Shown here piece by piece: positions 27,253-35,188 of a stretch of 64,000 nucleotides of DNA. The stretch's first letter is position 1, and the number at the start of each line of letters is the position of its first letter. Origin of the DNA: Vibrio cincinnatiensis DSM 19608 (GTDB lineage Bacteria > Pseudomonadota > Gammaproteobacteria > Enterobacterales > Vibrionaceae); contig NZ_FUXB01000003.1 of assembly GCF_900167345.1 (NCBI RefSeq), positions 62,001-126,000 on the forward strand, read 5' to 3'. A program made the translations under genes and the position numbers. The notes beneath the pieces were generated by a model. It saw only the letters and a program-made list of their open reading frames with translations, was not told where the DNA came from and made no database searches.

Positions 27253-28473
27253 TTAGCTATCCTGTGCTTTAGCTTTAGTAATAAATTCACTCCACCAGCT
27301 CATGATTTCTTTCCTTTGTTCGAAAAAGTCAGAGCGGTTATAACTTGCTCTTGTCACATTCTTATCCATATGTGATAAACAAGCTTCTATATGAAGTGTA
27401 TCAAAGCCCTGTTCGTGCAGAGCGGTCGATGCAATAGCTCTTAAACCATGTGCAACGAGTTCATCTTTGAATCCTAAACTACGTTTTAAAGCAGCATTAG
27501 CTGTATAGACGCTTACATGGCTATCAGGGTTCCGTTCACTAGGGAACACGAACTCTTTGCCGATGCTTTGAACTTTGATCTTTTCAAGGATGTCGATCGC
27601 TTGTTTGGTTAAAGGAACTCTATGCTCTCGTCTTCGCTTCATCTCTTCGGCGGGTATAGTCCAGCATTGCTTATTGAAATCAATGTCTTTCCAGCGTGTT
27701 CTAGCCGCTTCTTTTGGGCGAGAAATAGTGTGCAACTGCCATAACAAAAGTAGTTTAGTCTTATCTTGAATGTTTTCATTCTGCCGCAAACGAGTCATAA
27801 ATTCACCTAGCAGCTCAGGGCGTATGGTAGGCATATTTTCTACTTTATGTTTCTCAAATGAATTGATCATCTTGGTTAATGGGTTAGCGTTAATCACATC
27901 ACTTGCTACCGCATACTCCATAATTTGGTTTAAGCTCTGACAAATTCTTTTGATGGTGGATAGCTTTCCGTCTTTTTCGAGAGGGCGTAGCATTTCAATT
28001 GCATCGCGCCGAGTAATGTTACTTACTGGAAGATCCCCTAAGCTATCAAATACGTACTTTTCCAGTGTTCTCCAGATTCGCTCTGCATGAAATGAGCTGA
28101 CTGACTTACGCTTCCTATCAAACCACATAGTTGAAACTTCAAGAAAGTTATCATTGTGCTTACGTAATTCTTCGATTCGTTTATCTTCTTTGAATCGTTT
28201 TGGATCGATACCCTCAGCGATTTGTTTCCGATATTCGGCGGCTTCGAGTTTTGCAGCTGCAAGTCGCAGTGAAGGGTAGGTGCCCATTGGAATTTTGGTT
28301 ATTTTTCGCGTTACAGGGTGACGGTATTTGAATTGCCAAGCCTTAGTGCCTGTCCCTTTATCAGAGCGCTTAGGTCGAATACGAAGCTGTAAACCCTCTT
28401 CAACAGTATATGTATATTCCTTGTCTTTGATGACGAGAGCTTTGATTGTTGTATCAGTGATTCGTTTTGCCAT
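27253..28473 (-). CDS. P4-type tyrosine integrase, intact
   Basis: Site-specific recombinase of 406 residues that would integrate or excise a genomic island. The N-terminal DUF4102 arm-binding domain (LQLRIRPKRSDKGTG, IPMGTYPSLRLAAAK), core-binding domain (about 110-210) and catalytic domain are present with Arg in HTISRPKEA, HGLR box (VAHGLRAIAST), LSHMD and catalytic Tyr in RASYNRSDF. The gene points into the island, with repeat pairs behind its start (28528 and 28737) that could be arm sites. No neighbouring tRNA was found. It resembles the broken integrase at 9759. Confidence 0.95.
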   Translation of the reverse strand: MAKRITDTTIKALVIKDKEYTYTVEEGLQLRIRPKRSDKGTGTKAWQFKYRHPVTRKITKIPMGTYPSLRLAAAKLEAAEYRKQIAEGIDPKRFKEDKRIEELRKHNDNFLEVSTMWFDRKRKSVSSFHAERIWRTLEKYVFDSLGDLPVSNITRRDAIEMLRPLEKDGKLSTIKRICQSLNQIMEYAVASDVINANPLTKMINSFEKHKVENMPTIRPELLGEFMTRLRQNENIQDKTKLLLLWQLHTISRPKEAARTRWKDIDFNKQCWTIPAEEMKRRREHRVPLTKQAIDILEKIKVQSIGKEFVFPSERNPDSHVSVYTANAALKRSLGFKDELVAHGLRAIASTALHEQGFDTLHIEACLSHMDKNVTRASYNRSDFFEQRKEIMSWWSEFITKAKAQDS

Positions 28474-28527
28474 AGCGAATGATCTTTGAAGTGATTATTT
28501 GAAGACCATTGTATAGTAAATTGATTT

Positions 28528-28550
28528 GGTGGGGTACCAGGTGGGGTATC
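28528..28550. repeat. Tandem pair of GGTGGGGTAYC (arm-site-like), pair A
   Basis: GGTGGGGTACC (28528-28538) and GGTGGGGTATC (28540-28550), 12 bp apart and 55 bp before the integrase start. The same arrangement recurs 209 bp further out (pair B). Short direct repeats near the start of P4-type integrase genes are typical arm-type binding sites. Confidence 0.65.
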
Positions 28551-28736
28551 AAAATCCTGAATTGTGGTGAGTTTTGTTGAGACGTTCTGGGATGTTGGAT
28601 ATATATAAGATATTGATTTTAAACCATTAAATGGAATTCTTGGTAAGTTGTGAAACTTCAATGCTGGTGACCCGGAAACCATTGAATACTGTTGTTAATC
28701 ATTTGAATTTATTGCCTTTGGTTTTGGGTTTTAGCG

Positions 28737-28759
28737 GGTAGGGTATCCGGTGGGGCACC
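28737..28759. repeat. Tandem pair of GGTRGGGYAYC (arm-site-like), pair B
   Basis: GGTAGGGTATC (28737-28747) and GGTGGGGCACC (28749-28759), with the same 12-bp period as pair A. Two pairs flanking a roughly 190-bp interval suggest an integrase-binding attachment region, with the crossover site somewhere between or just beyond them. Confidence 0.6.
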
Positions 28760-28768
28760 AAACAATTT

Positions 28769-29044
28769 ATGAATTTGATTGGAGAGCCATACCAAATTAG
28801 CCATAACGACAGCCGCTCTTATTCTGTGCATTTTAGCATTTTTATCATGGTGCGGGAATCTGCATGTTTTAACGTATCAACGATTAAGCTGGGTGGTGAT
28901 CTACCCAGTGACGGGCAGCTTTACACAGAGGCCGTAATTTCAATCAATGAGACTGGAACGATTGCACCAACATTGGTCATCTCTGCACCAAAAGTTTCAC
29001 AAGGTCAGTCATCGGTAAGGTGGGGAAATTATGATTGGTTATAA
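28769..29044 (+). CDS. Uncertain small ORF at island edge
   Basis: A 91-codon frame of no recognised family, without a good ribosome site. Its second half (LYTEAVISINETGTIAPTLV) reads like a genuine protein fragment with beta-strand character, so it may be the 3' remnant of a gene broken by island integration. Equally, it may be non-coding. Confidence 0.2.
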   Translation: MNLIGEPYQISHNDSRSYSVHFSIFIMVRESACFNVSTIKLGGDLPSDGQLYTEAVISINETGTIAPTLVISAPKVSQGQSSVRWGNYDWL

Positions 29045-29150
29045 GTTAATGAAATTATTACAATTTTTATTTTCATCATAAGTTGGCGCAATCGTTGCAC
29101 ATTGCTTAATAAATATTTCAAACGTTTCATTATCGATAAGGAGATTCACA

Positions 29151-29942
29151 ATGAAATTATTTGCAGCAATGTCAAGTGTGATCATGTCTGCCAGTCTGTT
29201 ATTTGGGGCAACTTCAGCGTAAGCCGACCAACTAGAGTCTATCCAGAAAATGGGGGTGTTGAAAGTTGCAGTACCGCAAGATTTTCCTCCATTTGGCTCG
29301 GTTGGTATCGATCTTAAGCCCCAGGGTTATGACATCGATATGGCAGGATATTTGGCCAAAAAGCTCGATGTCAAACTTGAACTGGTGCCTGTCACCAGTG
29401 CTAACCGAATTCCTTATCTGCAAACGGGGAAAGTGGATCTGGTGATTTCCAGCATGGGCAAGAACGCTGAACGTGAAAAAGTGATTGATTTCAGTGCGGC
29501 GTACGCGCCTTTCTACCTCGGAGTTTTTGGCTCGCCGGATGAAACAGTGACTAGCGCACAGGATCTGAAGGGCAAAACCATTGGTGTGACACGTGGCTCG
29601 GTAGAAGATTTAGAACTGAGCAAAATTGCGCCAAGTAATACGACCATCAGACGTTTTGAGGATAACAACGCAACGTTATCTTCATTCCTATCGGGGCAGG
29701 TGAGCTTGATTGCAACAGGTAACCTCGTGGTAACCGAAATAGCGACCCGTTATCCAGCAAAAGCGCCACAAACGAAGTTCCTTTTGAAAAGCTCACCGTG
29801 TTATGTGGGGGTGATGAAGGGCGAAGAGGCATTGTTAAACGAAGTGAACCGCCTAATCACTCAAGCGAAGCAAGAAGGCGTGTTGGAAGGCTTCTCACAA
29901 AAATGGCTTAAAGCACCGTTCCCTGCGGATCTGGGTGTGTAA
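29151..29942 (+). pseudogene. Polar amino-acid-type ABC binding protein with in-frame stop in signal peptide
   Basis: Periplasmic substrate-binding protein (SBP family 3) of the following HisMQ-type permeases. Translation from ATG 29151 (ribosome site AAGGAG) gives a normal signal peptide MKLFAAMSSVIMSASLLFGATSA, then TAA at 29220-29222, exactly at the cleavage site; without it the protein would run for 263 residues. A CAA-to-TAA change is the simplest explanation. After the stop the frame is intact (VLKVAVPQDFPPFG, LVISSMGKNAEREKVIDFS). Reinitiation at ATG 29250 would give a 230-residue protein with no signal peptide, not exported. So the gene is probably non-functional unless the stop is read through. 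Confidence 0.85.
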
Positions 29943-29957
29943 CGTGAAGGACGAAGC

Positions 29958-30626
29958 ATGAGCTATCAGTTGAACTTTAGTGGTTTAACTCCTTACCTGC
30001 CACAGTTTGTGGCAGGGCTGGGAACAACCGTAGAACTGACCGTTATCTCAACCTTTGGTGGATTACTGCTCGGTACTTTGTGTGCCAGCGCGAAAACGAG
30101 TCAAGCCAAATGGCTGAAGTTTGTTTGTACCTGCTACATTGAAGTGATTCGTAACACCCCATTTATTGTGCAGTTATTCTTTATCTTTTTTGGTTTGCCT
30201 GCACTCGGCATCAAATTTTCTGCTTGGCAGGCGGGCGTGATTGCAATGGTGATCAACTTAGGTGCGTATTCGGCAGAGATCATTCGTGCGGGTATCGAAG
30301 CTACGCCAAAAGGTCAGTGGGAAGCTGGGAAAACATTGGGATTAACTCGCATGCAGATCTTCACACGGATCGTGATTTCACCGGCATATCAACGTGTTTA
30401 CCCAGCGATTGTCAGCCAGTGCATCATTGTGATGTTGGGTTCTGCGGTCGTGTCACAAATATCAGTGGAAGATCTGACGTTCGCGGCCAACTTCGTACAG
30501 TCGCGCAGCTTTCTAAGTTTTGAATCGTACATGCTGACCGCCGCAATTTATTTGGTCCTTGCTATTGTAATGCGTCAGGTGTTTGCGCTGATTAAGCACG
30601 TCGTTTTCAAAAACCCATCGCTGTAG
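29958..30626 (+). CDS. Amino-acid-type ABC transporter permease (HisMQ family)
   Basis: Inner-membrane subunit of an importer for polar amino acids or related small nitrogen compounds. The 222 residues start with the typical TPYLPQFVAGLGTTVELTV, have about five membrane helices, and carry the EAA loop IEATPKGQWEAGKTLGLTRMQ that contacts the ATPase. It starts 15 nt after the binding protein and 12 nt before its partner permease. The position in a ureide-catabolic operon suggests a ureide or breakdown product as substrate. Confidence 0.92.
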   Translation: MSYQLNFSGLTPYLPQFVAGLGTTVELTVISTFGGLLLGTLCASAKTSQAKWLKFVCTCYIEVIRNTPFIVQLFFIFFGLPALGIKFSAWQAGVIAMVINLGAYSAEIIRAGIEATPKGQWEAGKTLGLTRMQIFTRIVISPAYQRVYPAIVSQCIIVMLGSAVVSQISVEDLTFAANFVQSRSFLSFESYMLTAAIYLVLAIVMRQVFALIKHVVFKNPSL

Positions 30627-30638
30627 GAGAGCACAACC

Positions 30639-31289
30639 ATGATGCAATTTACTGATTGGGATATTTTTCGCAGCCTGTTGATGGCTGCTCGTTGGACCGT
30701 TGCTCTGTCACTGATTGCATTTGTTAGCGGCGGGCTGCTTGGATTGTTTATTACCTTGCTGCGCAGTACGCGACATTCGGTGTTTACCGGTCTCATCAAA
30801 CTGTATGTGGAACTGTTTCAAGGTACGCCGCTTTTGATGCAGCTATTCCTCGCATTCTTTGGGCTATCACTGGCGGGGGTAGAAGTCAGTGCTTGGACCG
30901 CTGCGGTGTTGTCTTTAACCTTATTTAGCAGCGCCTTTTTCCATGACATCTGGCGTGGTTGTATTGAATCTTTGCCAAAAGGGCAATGGGAAGCGTGCCG
31001 TACGCTAGGTCTGACCCACATGCAAACTATGCGTTACATCATTGCGCCGCAAGCCGCGCGTCTGGCGATTGCGCCGACAGTCGGTTTTTCGGTACAGATA
31101 GTGAAAGGGACTGCACTGGCGTCAATTATCGGTTTTGTTGAGTTGACCAAAGCAGGCACTATGCTCAACAACGCAACGTTTCAACCGTTCAAAGTGTTTG
31201 CGCTGGTTGCTTTACTTTACTTTGTTATCTGTTTTCCCCTTTCTGCGTTAGCTCGATATTTGGAGGCTAGAAATCATGTCACTCGTTAG
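30639..31289 (+). CDS. Amino-acid-type ABC transporter permease (HisMQ family)
   Basis: Second permease, 216 residues, with the same fold: N-terminal WDIFRSLLMAARWTVALSL and EAA loop IESLPKGQWEACRTLGLTHMQ. It forms a heterodimeric channel with the preceding protein. Its last 14 nt overlap the ATPase gene start, which couples their translation. Confidence 0.92.
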   Translation: MMQFTDWDIFRSLLMAARWTVALSLIAFVSGGLLGLFITLLRSTRHSVFTGLIKLYVELFQGTPLLMQLFLAFFGLSLAGVEVSAWTAAVLSLTLFSSAFFHDIWRGCIESLPKGQWEACRTLGLTHMQTMRYIIAPQAARLAIAPTVGFSVQIVKGTALASIIGFVELTKAGTMLNNATFQPFKVFALVALLYFVICFPLSALARYLEARNHVTR

Positions 31290-32004
31290 TGTTGAACAAG
31301 TCCATAAATATTATGGTGAAAATCACGTCCTAAAAGGGATTGATCTCAAAATTAACCCGGGTGAAGTGGTGTCGATCATCGGCCGCAGTGGCTCGGGGAA
31401 GAGTACGCTTTTGCGCTGTATGAACGGTCTCGAAGACTATCAGGACGGCGTGATCATCGTCGATAACCAAGCGGTAGAAAACGACGATTACAAACTGCGT
31501 TTACTGAGCCGAAGTGTCGGTATGGTGTTTCAGAATTTCAACTTGTTCCCACACCTGACGGTTGGAGAAAACGTGATGTTGGCGCCTAAGTTAGTCTTGA
31601 AGAAAAGCGCAAAAGAGTGTGAAGCACTGGCACGTGAACTGTTGGAAAAGGTCGGTCTGGCCGATAAGTTTGATGCCTATCCGACCAATCTTTCCGGAGG
31701 TCAGCAACAACGCGTGGCCATTGCACGTTCACTGGCAATGAATCCCAAAGTGCTATTGTGTGATGAAATAACCTCTGCGCTAGATCCGGAACTGGTTGGT
31801 GAAGTGTTAAGGGTGTTGGAACAGTTAAAAGCGGAAGGTATGACACTGATTCTGGTGACCCACGAAATGAACTTTGCCCGTGATGTGGGCGATCGTGTCG
31901 TGTTCATGAATCAAGGTAAAGTGTGGGAAAGTGGGCCGAGTGAATCGGTGTTTATTTCACCTCAAACCCCAGAACTGCAAAGCTTTTTGTCCGCTGTTCG
32001 ATAA
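31276..32004 (+). CDS. Amino-acid-type ABC transporter ATP-binding protein
   Basis: GlnQ/HisP-type ATPase of 242 residues, with Walker A GRSGSGKST, Q-loop in VFQNFNLFPHLTV, signature LSGGQQQRVAIARSL, Walker B VLLCDEITSALDPE and switch His in VTHEM. It powers the two preceding permeases. All motifs are intact, so only the binding protein of this transporter is visibly damaged. Confidence 0.95.
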   Translation: MSLVSVEQVHKYYGENHVLKGIDLKINPGEVVSIIGRSGSGKSTLLRCMNGLEDYQDGVIIVDNQAVENDDYKLRLLSRSVGMVFQNFNLFPHLTVGENVMLAPKLVLKKSAKECEALARELLEKVGLADKFDAYPTNLSGGQQQRVAIARSLAMNPKVLLCDEITSALDPELVGEVLRVLEQLKAEGMTLILVTHEMNFARDVGDRVVFMNQGKVWESGPSESVFISPQTPELQSFLSAVR

Positions 32005-32023
32005 GCATCATGATGGAGTCAGT

Positions 32024-32842
32024 ATGACCAATAACCACCACTCACTCAGTGAACGTATTACTCAGCAGTATTCACGCTTAACCGAAAGCAGTCGCCGAAT
32101 TGCAGACTATCTGCAACTGAATCCGGAAAAGATTTTGATGCTGTCGACGGCCGAAATTGCTGAATCCTGCTCGGTATCGAAGACCAGTGTGAGTCGTTTT
32201 ATCCGCCAACTGGGTTATGACGATCATGTTGCGCTCCGTCAGGAGTTGATGCAGGAGCGCGAAAAGGGAATTCCGGTATTAACCTCCCACATCGAAGATC
32301 TGGACATTCAACATGACATGCGAGCGTTAGAACAACTTTGCCTACAGTTGGCGACGCTTGATGTCACAGAACTGGTTGATGCCATGGTCAAAGCGAAACG
32401 GGTGAAAATCATCGGTTACCGTAATAGTTATCCGCTGGCGATGCATTTTCGTCAGCAACTGATGCAGTGCCGCGCTAACGTTGAACTGTTGCCGTTACCC
32501 GGTCAGACATTGGGAGAGGATCTCGTATCGATTACTGACGACGATTTTGTGATAGTGATTGGCATCCGTCGTCGTATCTCTCAGTTTGAAAAAATCATTC
32601 ACCACCTGAATGGGAAGCCGAGTTTATTAATTACCGATCAATCTGGCCAGAAGTATGCAGGTTTAGTGAAACATTTTCTGGTCTGCCACATGAATAATCA
32701 AGCACCTTTGGATAGCTATGCGGTACCAATGAGCTTAGTATCCTATCTGGTTAACAAGGTGTATAGACACCTTGGAGAGAAGGCGACCAAACTCAGTCGT
32801 CATATCTCAAAAAACTATGCGCAGTTGAACGAAGTGGAATAA
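32024..32842 (+). CDS. RpiR-family transcriptional regulator of the ureide operon
   Basis: 272 residues from ATG 32024 (GGAG 7 nt upstream; the longer frame to 31931 overlaps the ATPase and has no ribosome site). The N-terminal RpiR helix-turn-helix (STAEIAESCSVSKTSVSRFIRQLGY) is followed by a SIS domain (VKIIGYRNSYPLAMHFRQQL), which normally binds a phosphosugar or other small ligand. It lies between the transporter and the catabolic genes and probably regulates them. It is distinct from the inositol RpiR protein at 55906. Confidence 0.9.
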   Translation: MTNNHHSLSERITQQYSRLTESSRRIADYLQLNPEKILMLSTAEIAESCSVSKTSVSRFIRQLGYDDHVALRQELMQEREKGIPVLTSHIEDLDIQHDMRALEQLCLQLATLDVTELVDAMVKAKRVKIIGYRNSYPLAMHFRQQLMQCRANVELLPLPGQTLGEDLVSITDDDFVIVIGIRRRISQFEKIIHHLNGKPSLLITDQSGQKYAGLVKHFLVCHMNNQAPLDSYAVPMSLVSYLVNKVYRHLGEKATKLSRHISKNYAQLNEVE

Positions 32843-32883
32843 CAGCAACTGTTGAGTAACATGAAAAGAGCAAAAATAATAAT

Positions 32884-33897
32884 ATGAATGTATTAGCTAA
32901 ACTGAAAAAAGAGTGGTTCCTTGTCGGGATGCTCATTGCTATCGTGCTGGCGACGGTAACGTCTGAATTTGGCCGTTCTGACGGAGTGATTCATCTGGAT
33001 CAACTGACCGGGGTGGGGATCGCTATTGTCTTTTTCCTGCACGGGCTGGGGCTTTCCCCACAAGCGATCAAAGCGGGGGTCACTAATTGGCGTCTGCACG
33101 TTTATATCCAAATGGCTACGTTTGTGGTTTACCCTATTTTATGGGTGATTTTCGGTGAAACCTTTTTAGCATACATGCCTTCTGCTCTGGCATTCGGTTT
33201 TTGCTATTTGCTGGTTCTACCAAGCACGATTTCTTCATCTGTTGCCATGACCAGCGTGGGTAAAGGCAACGTTCCGGGCGCTATTTTTAATGCTTCACTT
33301 TCAAGCATTCTTGGGGTTTTCATTACGCCACTGTTGATTCAACTTTTCATGGGATTTGAAGGCGTGCAACTTGATTTACTGGACTCCGTCGTTTCGATTT
33401 CCGAACTGCTGCTAGTACCGATGATCGCCGGTCAAATCATGCGTCCATATTTGGTTACTTGGGTTGAACGCCACAAAGCATTGGTTAATAAAGTTGACAA
33501 ATACGTGATTCTCTTAATCGTTTACAACGCGTTTTGTGATTCCGTTGTGAATGGTATCTGGAGTGAGTTTTCGGTTGGCTTGTTAGCCACATCAATCCTC
33601 ATTTGTACCGTTATTCTGTTGGTTATGGTGCACCTCATTCAATGGGGCGCACGTTTTACCAAATTTGCGCTGCCGGACGAAGTGGCTGCTGTTTTTTGCG
33701 GTACCAAAAAAACGTTGGCCGCGGGGATTCCTATGGCCAAAGTGATTTTTGGTGCAGATCCGGCACTGGGGATGGTTCTGCTGCCAATCATGCTGTATCA
33801 CCCGATTCAGATTTTCTACTGTGCTTTACTGGCAAACCGCTATGCGCGCCAAAGTGAATCACTGAAAACCGTGACTCACTCATCCGCACCGAACTAA
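32884..33897 (+). CDS. Bile acid:sodium symporter-like transporter (YfeH family)
   Basis: 337-residue membrane protein of the SBF-like/BASS superfamily with ten predicted helices. Typical features are the N-terminal VFFLHGLGLSPQAIKAG, the central LPSTISSSVAMTSVGKGNVPGAIFNA crossover, and the second-half KKTLAAGIPMAKVIFG. Such proteins carry organic anions with sodium. Given its neighbours, a ureide, oxamate or oxalate-like anion could be imported or exported; the substrate is not deducible. Confidence 0.85.
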   Translation: MNVLAKLKKEWFLVGMLIAIVLATVTSEFGRSDGVIHLDQLTGVGIAIVFFLHGLGLSPQAIKAGVTNWRLHVYIQMATFVVYPILWVIFGETFLAYMPSALAFGFCYLLVLPSTISSSVAMTSVGKGNVPGAIFNASLSSILGVFITPLLIQLFMGFEGVQLDLLDSVVSISELLLVPMIAGQIMRPYLVTWVERHKALVNKVDKYVILLIVYNAFCDSVVNGIWSEFSVGLLATSILICTVILLVMVHLIQWGARFTKFALPDEVAAVFCGTKKTLAAGIPMAKVIFGADPALGMVLLPIMLYHPIQIFYCALLANRYARQSESLKTVTHSSAPN

Positions 33898-33995
33898 GTA
33901 TCTTCACGAATTGGATATCTGCACGAGTTAGGTCTCAGTATCAGGTTCGGCGCTACGGATTCAGCGCCCAATAAGCATCAAGAGTAAGGAAGAAT

Positions 33996-35177
33996 ATGAG
34001 TAAGGACACTCGCATTTATTGTTCTCAGGGGCCTGACACGTTACCCGCAATGGCACAGGGGACGCTGTCTGGAACTCGATTTGTTTTTAAAGATTTGTTT
34101 GATGTCAAAGGGTACGCTACTGGCGCGGGTAATCCTATCTGGCTGAAAAGCCATGAATTAGCAACAGCAACATCGCCGCTGATCACCGCGTTGCTTCGTC
34201 AGGGAGCGGAATGCGTAGGTCGTGTTCAAACTGACGAACTGGCTTACAGCCTCAATGGACAGAATGTTCACTATGGGACGCCTATCAATCCTAGAGCGAC
34301 AGAGTGCATTCCCGGTGGTTCATCCAGCGGTAGTGCCGTCGCGGTGGCTGCCGGAGATTGTGACTTTTCCATCGGTACCGATACTGGTGGTTCGGTACGA
34401 GTGCCAGCCAGCTACTGCGGCTTGTTTGGTCTGCGCCCAACGTTGGGGGCGCTTGATCTTTCGCACTGTTTTGAATTGGCAAAGAGTTTTGATACCGCTG
34501 GCATTTTTACCCGTGATTTGCGCCTAATGAGAGATGTGTGGTCGGTATTGGCTGCACGTAGTCAGTTCGGCGAACGGGTGACTCGCGTTTATCTCGATGC
34601 GCAGTGCCAAACGGTGATGAGTTCGGCCCGTTTTGAGCGCTTTACTCAGCAGTGTCAGGGGGCTGGTATTGAGATTGTGCAGAGCCATTTTCTTGCTGAG
34701 AGTGGCTGGCAACTGGCTGAACTGAGCTTACTGTTTCGCACCATTCAAGGTTTTGAAATCATTGTTCATCACGACGCATGGCTCACACTTTATGGTGACA
34801 GCCTAGATCCTGCGATCTGGGAGCGAGTGCAGTGGGCGAGAACGATCACCTATGAGCAGTATCAACATGCTAAAGCGCAGCAGCAGGATTTTCAGCAACA
34901 GCTGCTGACACACTTGAAGCAACAGCACTGCTTGTGGGCGATTCCGACTGCCCCATCGGGTCCACCGTCATTGATGATGCCGGCTGATGAACTGGCTGCC
35001 TATCGCTCACAGTTGGTGGGACTCACCAGTATTGCAGGGCTGTCTGGATTACCGCAGCTTCACCTGCCTATGGAAGCATTATTAGAAGGGCCCTGTGGTA
35101 TCTCATTGATGGGGTTGCCTCATCAGGAAGAGAGTCTACTCGTAACGGGTGAAGCTGTTTACAGCGGTCAATGTTAA
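33996..35177 (+). CDS. Amidase signature family hydrolase
   Basis: 393-residue amidase with the Ser-cisSer-Lys triad visible: K32 (FVFKDLFD), S109 (GGSSSGSA) and S133 (GTDTGGSVRVPAS). It hydrolyses an amide of a small molecule. The family includes AtzE/AtzF and HpxX of ureide and cyanurate routes, and the next gene is an HpxW-like hydrolase, so a ureide-derived amide is the likely substrate. Start ATG 33996 follows AAGGAAG; a 98-bp gap separates it from the symporter. The downstream gene begins 11 nt after its stop. Confidence 0.88.
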   Translation: MSKDTRIYCSQGPDTLPAMAQGTLSGTRFVFKDLFDVKGYATGAGNPIWLKSHELATATSPLITALLRQGAECVGRVQTDELAYSLNGQNVHYGTPINPRATECIPGGSSSGSAVAVAAGDCDFSIGTDTGGSVRVPASYCGLFGLRPTLGALDLSHCFELAKSFDTAGIFTRDLRLMRDVWSVLAARSQFGERVTRVYLDAQCQTVMSSARFERFTQQCQGAGIEIVQSHFLAESGWQLAELSLLFRTIQGFEIIVHHDAWLTLYGDSLDPAIWERVQWARTITYEQYQHAKAQQQDFQQQLLTHLKQQHCLWAIPTAPSGPPSLMMPADELAAYRSQLVGLTSIAGLSGLPQLHLPMEALLEGPCGISLMGLPHQEESLLVTGEAVYSGQC

Positions 35178-35188
35178 GGAGAAGGAGA

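Larger units (their letters stand above)
28474..29150. other. Integrase upstream region and island edge
   Basis: Contains two pairs of integrase arm-like repeats and a weak 91-codon reading frame (28769-29044). No tRNA or other RNA gene is recognisable, so the attachment target is unidentified. The right part should hold the promoter of the ABC transporter operon; its ribosome site AAGGAG lies 12 nt before the ATG at 29151. Confidence 0.5.

Noticed and set aside
28474..28760. tRNA gene as the integrase target
   Set aside because: No cloverleaf, CCA end or T-loop GTTCRA pattern could be found on either strand near the integrase.
28769..29044. 91-codon ORF as a confident gene
   Set aside because: No recognised family or ribosome site. 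It is kept only as a low-confidence feature.
29250..29942. ATG 29250 as the true start of the ABC binding protein
   Set aside because: It would remove the signal peptide and leave the upstream signal sequence with its ribosome site unexplained; a stop codon at the cleavage junction fits better.
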